Shown here: positions 30,300 to 41,740 of the stretch, in pieces | Position numbering within the stretch: position 1 is the first letter of the stretch | Layout: every line of letters begins with the position of its first letter | Source of the DNA: Platerodrilus igneus | Lineage: Eukaryota > Arthropoda > Insecta > Coleoptera > Lycidae | Assembly: GCA_036346225.1 (NCBI GenBank) | Contig: JARFIW010001104.1 | Coordinates: forward strand, 11,000,001-11,064,000 | Reading direction: 5' to 3' | DNA length: 64,000 bases | Translations under genes and position numbers: made by a program | Notes under the pieces: model-generated | The model's input: the letters and a program-made list of their open reading frames with translations, nothing else | Told to the model about the DNA's origin: nothing | Database searches by the model: none

Positions 30300-31856
30300 T
30301 GCTGTCGACGTTCGCCCCCTTACGTCGACTTGCTTTAGTTTTCCTGCTGCTCAACCGGTTGTTTTTTTGGTTGAGTGCAGCGTCTCTGTATATGACCAAC
30401 TTCGCCGCAGTTCCAGCATCGCAGACCCCATCTCCGCGGTCGTTGTCTTTTTTTTTAGGCGTCGCCGTGGATCAATGTAGTAAGCGTAAGACTACGGATC
30501 CCAAGGTCCTGGGTTCAAATCCCGACACGGCCGACTGCTTGAAAAATGGCAGGTGAGCATTTTCACAAAATTACGCCCTCGTTCGGATGAGAGGTTAAAT
30601 GGAGGTCCCGTGTGTGAGTGTTGTCACGCACGTTAAAGATCCCTACCTTGCCTGGAACGACAAGGGTTCGGCAAAATTCTAAATTTCCAGGCAACAAAAA
30701 ACTCGCCTCCTGGCCAATGTAGTACCTTCTGGTGGAGCATTGGAAATGTAAATGAACGGTCGTTGTCTTTCAAGCTTTTCTACACGGTTGATTATTTCAT
30801 CTATGCTGTTCTGCGCTTGATCAGGTTCCTCTAAGGCAGACCGAACTTTGTGACCCATTCTGTGTGATGTCTGCTTAGCTGCTTCAAATTCAAGCGCATG
30901 AGCCAGTGCGTCATCCAACATTTTTGGCCGTGCTAGTCTTAGCGCTTGCTGTATTTCGCCATCCTTAACGCCATCCACAAATGTTTGGACAGCAAGTTGT
31001 TCGAGGAAGCTGTCTGGTGCCGTTGGGTATGCCAATCTAACTAACCTGGCAATGTCAGCTTCGAATTCTTGCAGGCTTTCACTTGTCTTTTGCGAGCGGT
31101 TCTTAACTTGTGCGTGGTAAACCTGTTGAAGGTGAGCATCTCCATATCTCATCTCAAGCTTTGATGTTAAGAGGCCGTAATCATTCTGCTGGTGATCGGG
31201 AATCATTTGTAAGATGTTAAGAGCCTCCCCCCGTAGGGCCACTATTAAGGAGATAGCCTTCTCTTTGTTGCACCAACCGTTGGCTATTGCAGCAGCTTCA
31301 AATTGTTTCAAATATGTGGCCAAGGTGTTTTACCATCGAATGTAGGTGGTTTTACTTTAAATTTAGACGGAATTGACTCGCTTCTTTCCATGGTTCTTAT
31401 TTCTGGAATGTTCTGATTAACAACTTGGCTTGGCAATTCAAGTGGTCGCGTTGTTAGTGAAATCACTTGTTTTTGCAGCCTCATCACATCTTCTTCCATT
31501 TTTACCAATTTATTATCCAACTTTTGCTCAACTGTTTTTACCTGTTCAGTGAAATCCTCTTTCAATGCAATGGAACTTTCCATTAATCTTTGTTCTAACG
31601 TGGCTGTACTTTCATTCAACTTTTCTTCCATTTTGGCAGCATTTTCACTTAACCTTTCCATTTTCTCAGCATTTTCAGTAAACTTTTCATTTAGTGTCAC
31701 TTCCAGTTTAGCCGACCTCTCCTCCATTTTCTCAGCATTTTCACTAAGTGTCAATTCTAGTTTAGCCGACCTTTCCTCCATACCGGATTTAAAATCCTTG
31801 AGGAAATTCATTACAGTTTCTGCCTCGATCTTACTCTGATTTCTTGTAACTGGCAT
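30300..31856 (-). pseudogene. gag of element B, split by a SINE
   Basis: It starts MPVTRNQSKIEAE at 31856, with a shorter coiled-coil repeat than element A. One C is missing near 31320 (GGCC for GGCCC), shifting the frame into the segment 30679-31323 that carries the gag core (LQEFEADIARLVRLAYP). A SINE at 30451-30756 separates that core from the CCHC zinc knuckle (CWNCGEVGHIQRRC, near 30375-30420). Gag of this copy is therefore doubly broken. Confidence 0.85.
30451..30756 (+). mobile_element. tRNA-derived SINE nested in element B
   Basis: This is the fullest SINE copy in the window. A tRNA-like head (GTCGCCGTGGATCAATGTAG; B-box GGGTTCAAATCCC) is followed by the GCTTGAAAAATGGC block, CGTTCGGATGAGAGG, the central CACGCACGTTAAAGATCCC, and an AT-rich tail ending GGAAATGTAAATGAA. 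A perfect 14-bp target duplication, CGGTCGTTGTCTTT, lies at 30437-30450 and 30757-30770. Element B is itself young, so this SINE moved recently. Confidence 0.92.
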
Positions 31857-31918
31857 ATATAAACTACTTAAATGTCTTTAGACTTGTGTTTTAAATTAAT
31901 CACTATATACCCCACACA

Positions 31919-31929
31919 GGCTGACACCA
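31919..31929 (-). other. Primer binding site of element B
   Basis: On the minus strand TGGTGTCAGCC starts one base inside the 5' LTR edge. It resembles the tRNA-Leu 3' end complement, as in element A. Confidence 0.65.
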
Positions 31930-31930
31930 G

Positions 31931-32456
31931 TGTAGTGGGCTACTACTACCGCGTTTCTTTAATTTAAAACAAGTAATAATAATGGTCTTTATTACTCACT
32001 GTTCACAAGTCTAATTAACAGTATATGCCTTATTTATAGATGTTTTCAGTCCACTCAACAATGAAGCACTATTACACTAATGAATTTACAAGCACTAATA
32101 TCTTCTTAAACTAACTCCTTTACCATAGGTTCATTAACAACACTAGCACAACTATTTGTTTATACACTTCTATTTATTTATGTATACTACAAGCTGCATG
32201 TACATTAGACACAGCATATCACATTTATGTAAACTTCTAAAAGCTCAAAACTACTATTACTTTAACACGTTATAATTTATATACGACATTCTAGTATAGA
32301 CTGACCCTTGCATTCATTAGCGGTCTTATATATACTCTGGATTACAAGGATGACTCATGCTCCCGTAATTTCTAGAAGAATTCTGGAATCCTTGAGAAGG
32401 CGCTGTGCCCCGAGCGTTTGTATGTTTGACGGGTTGCCTAATAGTGGATCGCAACA
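31931..32456 (-). repeat. 5' LTR of element B
   Basis: It is 526 bp and matches 25564-26089 except for C/T near its 3' end (GTAGC versus GTAGT) and one C/T in CACAAGTCTAATT. It is followed by GTAC, the target duplication. Confidence 0.95.
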
Positions 32457-33482
32457 GTACAAAGACTTTTGTTTGGATGCACGAAAAGTACTAGAATTTG
32501 AAAATTGTTTGGATGTGGATCAAAGCGAGGTTTGGGTAGTAGAATTTATTTGCAATAAAAGGAACGAAATTTGGAGATTGGATATTTTGATTGAAATTCA
32601 TAAAAGAAGAGTTCTTGGAGTAGAGGCATGTATGGTACAAATGGGGATTCGACCATGGAAGTAATGGATAGACGGAGGACTTACCAGACGGCAACATCTA
32701 CGAGGGGCTAGTTAGTGGACCGCAGTACGAAGACAACTACAAGGTAGGAGATGGAGTAAGACATTTCATGGTGAATATTTTCATGGTGTTTGTGGTGTTT
32801 TGATGTGTTGTATGATTATTTGCTTTGATTTTTAGTTCAACAGACATTTATAGGACTGTTAAAACGAAATTGATTTTGAGCTTTATTCACTAATTTGATG
32901 ACCAAAAGTTGTAAAAAGGTATTGAGGGTTTTTTTTATATTGGTCGTGTAGAAATTATATGCACATTTATAAAGTTTTAAGGTGAGCTCATGCTAGAACG
33001 AAGGGTAACGTAAGGTATGAGGAATGTCCTCTTACTTTAATAAAAAGTTATGTTTTAAAAGAGTTATCAATATGCAAAATGATTGTTATAAAATTTAGTG
33101 AACACATTGTTCTTCTGGTGTCATCTCACGTTGTTAATGAATTTTGTAAAAAAAAGAAGCTGTCAATCTGACGATGTTTTGATTATATCGAATAAGTCCT
33201 TTTTAGAGCTTTAGTAGCTCTCTGTTTCTGCTTTTAATTACTATCGAACATATGTCCAAATTGGAATAAATTTACGTAATGTTACTGCTATATAAAACGT
33301 AAATTATAGCTTTTTGTTTTACGTATATTTAAATCTTTAAGATTAAAGTTTTTTATTATTCTGCAAATATATTTTAAGTATAAGCTCTTGAGTTCATAAT
33401 AAAAAATTAGGATGAGGTTTATGTTTTGAAAATATTATATTGTACTATATTCGTAAATTGTGTTTTAGTGTTTATAGTCGTC
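32457..33482. other. No supported gene
   Basis: An open frame continues out of element B to 32664 (KVLEFENCLDVDQSEVWV...) without recognisable domain. The remainder is AT-rich with no repeats or protein blocks that I can support. Confidence 0.4.
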
Positions 33483-33650
33483 GCAATTTCTAAACCGACT
33501 TTCGTCACAAATGACGTCACGCCATATCAACTACAAATGATATTCTTGTCTTATTCTTTATTGTAGATACGAGGAATTGCTATTTTGATAGTGGCAACGG
33601 CGTCAATATATGACACAAATATTGTTGACGAAAGTCAGTTTAGAAATTGC
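33483..33650. mobile_element. Short inverted-repeat element (MITE-like, 168 bp)
   Basis: Left end GCAATTTCTAAACCGACTTT and right end (reverse complement) GCAATTTCTAAACTGACTTT match over about 26 bp with one change. The interior is non-coding. No clear target duplication flanks it, so the superfamily is unknown. Confidence 0.6.
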
Positions 33651-35215
33651 AAAAGCTATATCTATAATTTGAAAATAATGTGTGTGACACAGTTTCATTA
33701 ATAATATATTTGTTCCCTTTCGCCTCTCAATTCCCAATATTTTTCTATTGTCAAGTCTTTATTTAAATATGAATTACAAATTAATTTTTACGTGGTACTT
33801 TATGTATTATCGAATTTCGTACTTAAAATCTCTATATTTTCTAAGCAATAAGCACGATTGGTTGATTGTAGTTGATACCTTATATGAATTACTTGTTCTT
33901 GGGAGACCAGTACATAGAAAACCTATCTATGAAATTGTATATAGCCACAGATAATCTGTGCTATAGCAGTGTAGCCACAACAGATAAGGTAGTAATTTTT
34001 TTTATAAGCAAATAATCTATGGCGAATGTTAGTTCTAAATTCGAGAATTAAAAGTTTTTTTGGCAGTGTAAATTACTTTAATCAATTTATATTTACGAAA
34101 CCTTTTCTCAAACATTGTTCAACAAATACAAAGGTGAGGCATAACTAAAACTTGTAATTGCGTAAAAATTATGTACAAGGTAGTTACATAATTACATTTG
34201 CATGTGATATTACTTCTCAGATTTTTTATGATTCTAACTGCTCAAACTTTTATTTACAACGAATTTGTTTGTGTGTGTGTGTGTGTGGATTTTACGAGAC
34301 ATTCGTTTCCTGGAGGACTAGATTTGTGTCCTAAATTAGTTCTGGCAGATAGCACTAGATCTGCATAAATGTTTTGTGTCAGAATTCGTGGATGTAACTA
34401 TAAAATTTAGGTTAAACATGTCACCTTTACTAATATAGCTACTGCAAAGCTGAGTAGGTTACGCTATTGCTAGTTAATCTCTTGCTGAGCTTTGTGTGTT
34501 GTGTGTCTTTTAATTTTTAGTAACCACTTGAGCCGTAGTAATTCTGTGGTATAACAAATGTTGCTGCAGAGTGTCGCTGTTTTTGGGATATATGGTCGGT
34601 GGTGGATTACCACCTAGGTGCAACAAGTGTGTGCTTGGGGTCTCTCTTTGCTCATGAATTTCAAAAACGACGTGTTTTATGTTTGTTAAAAATTCAAAAT
34701 GCAATATCTTTAAGCAAGTGCAATGAGTTTTTGTACACAGTAGGGGACTGAATATGTTAAAAGTGGGCAATAAAGGATCTAAAAAGCTGTAAAATAAAGT
34801 GGCCTTGCTAGTAGTTTTGTTAATAATAAAAATGTTACAATTCAGCAAACACGTTGTAAAGTAACATATCGTCGTATTAATTCTAATAGCACGTAAGTCA
34901 AAAACTACAACTTTTCAGGAGACAAAAAACTAATTTATTCTTTTATTCTATGCCATCATCATTCAATATTTTCATCAGTCTTCTGTTTTTAATCTTCCCA
35001 CACCCTAAAACCAAATTTGTATTATTTTCCCAGCAGCTTAATCAAATAGCACAACATACAAATAATTGGAACTTAAAAACTAAGATACTTATTACTAGCT
35101 CTTTGTAAAACAAGACATCTAAAATTAGAACTTCATATAAATTGACATAAGTTTTATTATATTCTAATTTAAATTTTTAATTATTCAAAGAAGTCATACA
35201 TAATACAATTCACAT
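33651..35215. other. AT-rich DNA, microsatellite only
   Basis: A (GT)n tract occurs at 34267-34287. No coding region is supportable here; the ORFs at 33748 and 34510 show no domain. Confidence 0.5.
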
Positions 35216-35830
35216 TTAGTTACTTTTAGGCAAATTATCATAAAACGTATGATAGTCTCTAGGTACTACCAACTTCGGTTCTTGTAGGTCCTTCCATTTT
35301 CTTGGTTTTAAAGAAATTTGGCTTGTATACATAGACATTAATTCGGTGTTTTGTTGTTTTTGTGTCACTCCACAAGTCTTACTCATGTTTAACTTATAAC
35401 GTATTGTGCCAGAAAGGCCGTAACCGAGTTCTCTAGTGTTTGTAACAACAGGTTCTCCAGTTTTTCTTCCGGGTCTTATGGACGAATATCTGTGAATTTT
35501 ACTATAATCTTTGAAGAAATCATATGTGACATACTTTGCCCGATATTTTGGATTCTTAGTTTTTGCTTCTCTAGTTATTTTTACATATTCGTGAGGTAGA
35601 TATACATCGATTTTCTTCAATTTATTTTCTATTACCAAGTGTACAGAGTCACACTCCATCTGAGTGTGACCCTTTTCAAGATTTTTTTGTGTTATTGACA
35701 TTTTATATTCAATTCCACATTGTAGTAGTGCATTTGCTAAAGTTGAGTTGCGGTTTTGATTTGTGCCGCCATCATTGAAAATCACTAAACCAATGTTCTT
35801 TGGCACTTTTTCATTCATGTAATCCACCAA
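35216..35830 (-). CDS. C-terminal fragment of the transposase-like family
   Basis: This is the longest open part of the decayed gene: 204 codons. IFNDGGTNQNRNSTLANALL near residues 17-37, KGHTQMECDSVHLVIENKLK near 53-72, and FFKDYSKIHRYSSIRPGRK near 105-125 are the conserved blocks. The pattern Asp...Gly-His-Thr...Glu/Asp suggests an RNase-H-fold transposase-like core, but I cannot name the superfamily. It has no intact N-terminus here. Confidence 0.45.
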   Translation of the reverse strand: MVDYMNEKVPKNIGLVIFNDGGTNQNRNSTLANALLQCGIEYKMSITQKNLEKGHTQMECDSVHLVIENKLKKIDVYLPHEYVKITREAKTKNPKYRAKYVTYDFFKDYSKIHRYSSIRPGRKTGEPVVTNTRELGYGLSGTIRYKLNMSKTCGVTQKQQNTELMSMYTSQISLKPRKWKDLQEPKLVVPRDYHTFYDNLPKSN

Positions 35831-37188
35831 TCAAGAAGCAAAATTTGAGGCCTTTTACCTCCCCCTCACATTCGTGCCACCAATAACACATCACATTGTG
35901 ATTATTTATAGTATAAATAGTATAGTTATGACAGCAGAGTTTTGTTTTATATTAAATAGTGTTAGCTTCAAGTTTTGGACATACCTTAACACTTTGCACA
36001 TTGACTTCTACAACGGTCAATTTTCCCTCCTTCGCGAGATCTTTATCTCTTGCTTTCTCTTCTTGGACTGCATTTTTCTTTGTGATGTCTTCATTATATT
36101 CTTGGAGTGTAATATTTTAGCCTCATGCGCACAACATACATCACACTTGTCCTTTTTTTGGAGAATGGAGACTTTAGTTTTGATCATCAAGGGTTTTGAA
36201 GAATATGTAATTAGAAACAGGTAATATGAAATCTTCATTACACTTTCTTTTATAAATTTCGTACACCTAATTTTTAGTTTGGTATATTGGTTCAAGGTAA
36301 AGTTCAGATGATGTGCTTCTGCAATTTTGAAAGTGCCGTGAAAAAATTTAGAAGATGGTCCAGTGGAGTAACACCGTTTGATTTCGGAATGTTTAATCGT
36401 TTTAGCTTTCCTTTTTTTGAATCTTGCTTTTGGGTTGTTTGTAATGCTATTCCCGATTTAATATACTTCCGGAGCCAGTTAATTACCATGCCCTCTTTCA
36501 TTCCCAATGTGTTTAAAAACATTCTCTTTGCACACTGATTTTCATTCTTCCTGTAACTTTAAATTATAATTAAATGTTTCACTTCTTCTGGAATCTTCAT
36601 CCTCTTTACTATTTTTTGTCCGTTGTTTAACATCTTTCTTATCGACCTATGCACAAACTATAGCCCTTTTTCCCTCCCATTCTGATTCATTCCAAAAGTT
36701 TTGAAATATTTCTTTCCGAGAGTCTTCATTGAACTTTGAGCAAAACCTTTTAGAAGATTTTTCGCAAAAACATGAATTGCATGGTGGGCCAATGCATCTC
36801 TCCTTGCGTATTATGCATGATTTTACTATCTTATGTCTATTTCTTTTGTATCCAGACTATTATTCTCCCTTCATTCTTTTCTGTTTGGTTATTATTTTTT
36901 TCCACATTTCAAATCTTGCGTGTCTATTACGCCGATTAACTTGTTGCATTCAAACTGTAAGTCCTGTCCGGGTACTGGTGCTACAACTGTTGCTACATCA
37001 GCCACAGGCTGTGTCCTGTCTTGGTGTTGACAACAAAGCAATTTCTGCACTATCTGCAAGCTGTATGCCTTGTTTGAGAGTTGCCAACAGAACGGTTCCT
37101 AAGCCGTCTACAGCCTGAAATTCCTGTCCGGGCGTTGCCGACACAACATTGCCAGAGCCGTCCAGAACCTGGAATTCATGGCTAGGTG

Positions 37189-37729
37189 AGTTACATATCT
37201 CCCAAATCCAATATATGTATAGTTAAATCGAATTATTGAATCTTAAAGTGAACTTGCAACATTGTATAGTTTAAGGATAAATAATAAAAGGTTAATAGAA
37301 GTCAGACAGATGACATGAGAACGGATGTGAATACAATATATTCCAGACGTAACATGACTCTGCAGGTGCAGGTCACAATAGACTATAAGAAACTTTTGTT
37401 AGAATTAAGATTGTTACTTTGTAGTAATGAATAAAGAAATAAGCAGACATGAGCTCTGCAGTTCACACGAGAAATGTGGGGGGCAAGGACAACATAAGGA
37501 CGCTGGAGGAAGTCAGCCAGTCTTGAGCCTCACAACTTTAGCATTGTTGGTTGTTCAACCTACTCGCCATAAATTAGTTCGATTAATAATTAATTTCAAC
37601 TTAGAATATTTAGAACAGTTTTTGTAAATTCAACTTCAATTTGTAATTTCTGTATAAATAAAATATTGTTAGAAGAGTTTTGGAAGAAGACTTTTTAAAA
37701 AGGCAGCTCCTAAGGCCCAAAATCTAATT
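37189..37729 (+). repeat. Solo LTR of errantivirus-like family
   Basis: It is 541 bp, AGTTAC...TAATT, clearly related to the LTR at 3551-4053 (shared GCAACATTGTA, AGACATGAG, CAGTCTTGAG, GGCAGCTCC/CAGCTCC and AAGGCCC blocks). No internal region is attached, so it arose by LTR-LTR recombination. It interrupts the minus-strand 18-residue repeats: the ORF pattern before and after it is the same repeat. Confidence 0.8.
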
Positions 37730-38286
37730 GACGTTGGCGATTAAACAATGCCTAAGCTGTTTACAAGCTCGAATTCCTGCCCGAGTGTTGACGACAAAAC
37801 ATTGCCCGAACCATCGACAAGATGGTAATCATATTTAGATGTTGACGACAAAGCCATTTCTGTGCAGTCTGCAAGCTGCAGATATTGGACTGTTTGCTGA
37901 CCTTGTGTTATGACTACTTCTTCAGTAACAGCTTGATATAAGAAACCATCCTGCACTTGAGCTAATTGCGACATCTCCTCAATTCCTGTGACAACTTCTT
38001 CAAATAACTTACGAGTTTGATCGGTCTCGTAGTAGTTTGTTACAGATAGCAAATGCAGGGGGGGTTACACCATTACTGATGACACCAATGAGTTCATTAT
38101 CGGCTTTGAATATAACGATATCTTCTAAGATAGTAATTTTTTTATGTGGACTATAATTGGAATTTTGTTTGCGTCACTTTATTGATGAACGTATAATGTT
38201 TCATCCTATTTTTGTTGAGAATATTTATAACATCGTGTCAGAATTGGTTCATCACTTAAGATATCTTCCATGGTGGTTTCGTACTG

Positions 38287-39052
38287 AAAAAACAAAGAAA
38301 TTATTATAAGTTTGTAATATTTTGAAATCTATTTATTTGGAGATCTTACAGCTATTAATTAGTAGCATTGATACATTTAAACAATTCCACATGATTTTAA
38401 ATGTTCTAAAGCAGATTGTAAAATCCTGCTTTTATATAATGTATCTAACGGACAATAAATAAGAAAATAGCTATTGTACACTATTTATAAAGTAAACCAC
38501 ACCATTAATGACAGAAAAAGTTTACTTGTTATTTATTAGTTAAATGAGTCTTTGTATCTTAACTTAAAAAAAGGTTAACTCATTCTATGACATAAATGTT
38601 AATTCTAATAATACGTATCTCCAAGCACAATGAAAAATACCAATTTCTAACAAAGAATAGTGTGTTTAAAGTTATGTAAATGTGAAAACTTGTTTAAACA
38701 GACACTCTACTACAAATGAAGCGTATATTTACCCTTGAATCTGGATAGTGGTGAAGAAATTTGTCCATAAAACAAAGCGCAAGCAATTAACCACCTGCTC
38801 TACTACTAAATCTGAACTAAAACTGCTGAGTTACGAAATTAGCACAATAAAATGGCGCTGAGAGGTGTGGTGTATTTTCTCAAACAGTTTTTGTTCCTGT
38901 TCCACCTAGATAATACGTTCAGTAAAAAGTGAGATCGATGTATTTCGATCAGCTCTTCCTGAATCAACTGTAACCTCATTCGAGCAAAATAATGAGTTAC
39001 GAGATATTAGAATTAGGGCGACGATATGGTATTCTGTTTAAATATTTGAATT
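38287..39052. other. No supported feature
   Basis: This AT-rich stretch would hold the first intron and leader of the decayed minus-strand gene if that gene were complete. I cannot identify an exon or promoter. Confidence 0.3.
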
Positions 39053-41061
39053 CGAAAACTTGTTGCTACTCGAAAATGTACATGTTAACTTGACGGCAGC
39101 TACACGAACAGTCACTTGTATGATGATATGATGCGCACAAAAACGAGTTGTTATTACATGCACACCACTGTGGTTCCTTAATGTTGAAGGATAACTTAGG
39201 TAAAGGGTTTAAGGACGAAACAGGATTAGTATCAGACGAAATTTATATGAAAAGTTCTAGACCACCATGCAGCATCTTCATAAATCGATTTAAAATTGAT
39301 AGGTACACAAATATTAACTTAAAATGTTCATGAATTGCAAATCAACAATTTCAGTGACTGGTGTGCTATTAAATGCTTGTTTGCTGATAATTTGATCTAT
39401 ACTTTTTTGCTTATGAGACGAAAGTGTGTGTGTTTGTGAGTAGACATTTACATTATTACAGGTAGGCAGGCAATTAAATGACAGTCTTACGGAATTGCAT
39501 TTTTAAGACTGTCGTGATCATTTTAAAAAGTTAGCCTTGTATAAAATAAATCGCAGGTACCGGATTAAGTTTTCTATGTTTGTTTTGTGTTGTAATCGTT
39601 TTTATTCATTATTACTGTTGCATTGCCTTTGTCAGCAGGTAGAATTATAATTTGAGTTATCGTTTTTAGATTGCGAATTGTTTTTATGTTGTTATTACTT
39701 ACATTTGGCTTTATTTTGTGATTCTTTTCTATTTCAAATGAAAATCAAATTCCCACAATATCTAGGTAGCATTGCAAGTTTTTCCTGGGTTTTCCTTGCG
39801 ATATTAACATGAAATAAAGCCTACATACATGATTTCTACTTATACATACAATAACTGATTACATAACAATAAGCATATTAACAAACCCTGTAAAACAGCA
39901 TTGGTATCTGACAAGTGTAAACTCGTCTTAGGGTCGCCTCAGAACCATATACAATCTTCATAGAACAACATTGGTATCTGACAAGTGTAAACCCGCTATA
40001 GGGTCGCCTCAGAACCATGTTAAAATCTACCAAAGAGGTAGCCTAAATCATAATGATTTTCCCCCTCAAAATAAATATAAAAAACGACTGCTAAAGCCTT
40101 ATGGTAACGCAATCGCACACTTCTTTAATAACCATCCTCTCAATTGTATAAATAGAAACATGTTAAAAAATGCTTTTCAATCCCCAAGTTATTGAATTTA
40201 TATAAAATTCACCAATAAAAATTAATCAGCTGATTTCACGTTAAGCGACATACCTAAAAAAGTCGGTCCCAGGCATAACACAAATTGAACGCATAATCAT
40301 TCTTTTAAACTTTAAAAATTTTTGCTTAGTGAACTCAAACCAAATATTTCGAATATCAATAAATCAAAGTCACCTTCAATTTATGTCATAAATGTCAAAC
40401 TTGAAGTTTTTATTATTTTGACAACGATCCTAGGTCATGGATCGAAACGTAAATAAAGATGATTTTAAAAACTATGAGTGGTGTAATTCCTAAAGAAGAT
40501 TAAGAAGAATGCTAAACATTCCACAACAAACATACAGAAAACTTAATCCGCTACCTGCGATTTATTTTATACAAGGCTAACTTTTTAAAATGATCACGAC
40601 AGTCTTAAAAATGCAATTCCGTAAGACTGTCATTTAATTGCCTGCCTACCTGTAATAATGTAAATTTCTACTCACAAACACACACACTTTCGTCTCATAA
40701 GCAAAAAAATAATAGATCCAAATTATCAGCAGACAAGCTTTTAATAGCACACCTGCCACTGAAATTGTTGATTTGCAATTCATGAACATTTTAAGTTAAT
40801 GTTTGTGTACCTATCAATTTTAAATCGATTTATGAAGATGCTGCATGGTGGTCTAGAACATTTTCATATAAATTTCGTCTGATACTAATCCTGTTTCGTC
40901 CTTAAACCCTTTACCTAAGTTATCCTTCAACAATAAGGAACCACAGTGGTGTGCATGTAATAACAACTCGTTTTTGTGCGCATCGTATCATCATACAAGT
41001 GACTGTTCGTGTAGCTGCCGTCAAGTTAACATGCACATTTTCGAGTAGCAACAAGTTTTCG
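39053..41061. repeat. Large inverted repeat (arms ~535 bp)
   Basis: The left arm 39053-39588 and right arm 40527-41061 are reverse complements with a few percent differences, from the outer CGAAAACTTGTTGCTACTCG to the inner GGATTAAGTTTTCT. The ~940-bp spacer has a duplicated block with a 70-bp period (TTGGTATCTGACAAGTGTAA at 39901 and 39971). It also has a CATGGATCGAAACG motif near 40437, of the kind seen at the ends of some retroelements. No ORF of note exists in the spacer, and no target duplication is visible. Foldback element, DNA transposon derivative or head-to-head retroelement copies are all possible. Confidence 0.8.
39901..40018 (+). repeat. 70-bp direct duplication in the inverted-repeat spacer
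   Basis: TTGGTATCTGACAAGTGTAAAC..CG..TAGGGTCGCCTCAGAACCAT occurs at 39901-39948 and again at 39971-40018. Changes between the two are few. Confidence 0.75.
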
Positions 41062-41740
41062 TTTGGCAGCAGTGTGTTCGTCATAGAACCAGCTAAATCA
41101 GTAAGTGCACAATCATTTGCATACAACATTTGAATTATTAATTGCATTCAAAGTCATATTTGGTGGTCCTTTATTATCAAACATCCATTAGCAATCCTCA
41201 ATAAGCTCCTTAGTTAATCCGCATTCATAACATTGTTGTCCTCCGATCAGATTCAGCTTTATGTTTTAGTTACAGTTCATTAATTATATAATTAAAAAGT
41301 ATACAATTGAATTTATTAAGATTGCAACGTGAATCTATACAATTCCGCATTCGTATTTTTGCAAAATAAGGTAAAATGACTGGTTTTCAAAACTAGTTAA
41401 TCCCTTTCGTGTATGATTCATGAAAAAATCGCATTCCTTATACCTGATATTTACAGTTAGGGAAAACAAGTTACATATTTTGGTTGCCGTTTCTCAAATT
41501 TACAGGTAGTAAATCGTGTTTGCTATTTGCAAGCGCCTTCGCATTATTTGTTCATTTTATAAAAACCCTGCATCTTAGAATTTATTCGAAATTTTATGAG
41601 CAAAGATTTTGTAAAAGCTCAGGAGTGAATTTTATTTATTCCACTCCAACACACGTATTGTATCTTTGGTTCATTTTTGTGGAGCTTGCATTAAAATAAT
41701 TCTTATTTTACACTTTACACGTAGTATTGTTTCAACAAAA
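41062..41740. other. No supported gene; leader of BEL-like element possible
   Basis: This stretch precedes the BEL/Pao-like gag start at 41741. I do not see a 5' LTR or primer site. The ORF at 41484-41699 has no domain. Confidence 0.35.

Larger units (their letters stand above)
25564..32456 (-). mobile_element. Ty3/gypsy element B with a macrodomain ORF
   Basis: It is a full-length sister of element A on the minus strand (6893 bp, of which about 320 bp is a nested SINE). The 526-bp LTRs (25564-26089, 31931-32456) differ at two positions that I can see. GTAC flanks both ends (25560-25563 and 32457-32460). RT-RNase H is open over 486 codons, integrase over 331, and protease over 234. Its own lesions are two nonsense codons between RNase H and integrase (27979 region and 27857 region), a one-base loss in gag near 31320, and a one-base loss near 26289. 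Its U3 differs from that of element A, so it is a separate subfamily. Confidence 0.95.
35216..38286 (-). pseudogene. Decayed gene with 18-aa repeats and DDE-like C-terminal region
   Basis: Read on the minus strand. A splice-acceptor-like TTTGTTTTTTCAG (about 38283-38295) is followed by ACCACCATGG (ATG at 38271). A Gln/Glu-rich part comes next, then tandem 18-residue repeats (LVDGSGNVLSSTLGQEFE and relatives, 37000-37850). A Cys-rich patch (GPPCNSCFCEKSSKRFC, about 36740-36800) follows, then an LNTLGMKEGMVINWL block (36470-36520) and CDVCCAHEAK (about 36120). The final 204-codon frame (35216-35830) has FNDGGTNQNRNSTLANALL and LEKGHTQMECDSVHLVIE. The last two blocks resemble a repeated insect family with a transposase-like acidic triad. 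Stops and shifts occur throughout, and a solo LTR splits the repeats. Treating these pieces as one gene is inference. Confidence 0.5.

Noticed and set aside
37741..38052. Intact host gene with 18-residue repeats
   Set aside because: Frame breaks on both sides, an LTR insertion and an in-frame stop make it a pseudogene in this copy.
40410..40470. Hammerhead ribozyme / Penelope-like end
   Set aside because: Only a GATCGAAACG-type core is visible; the CTGATGA core and flanking helices were not found.
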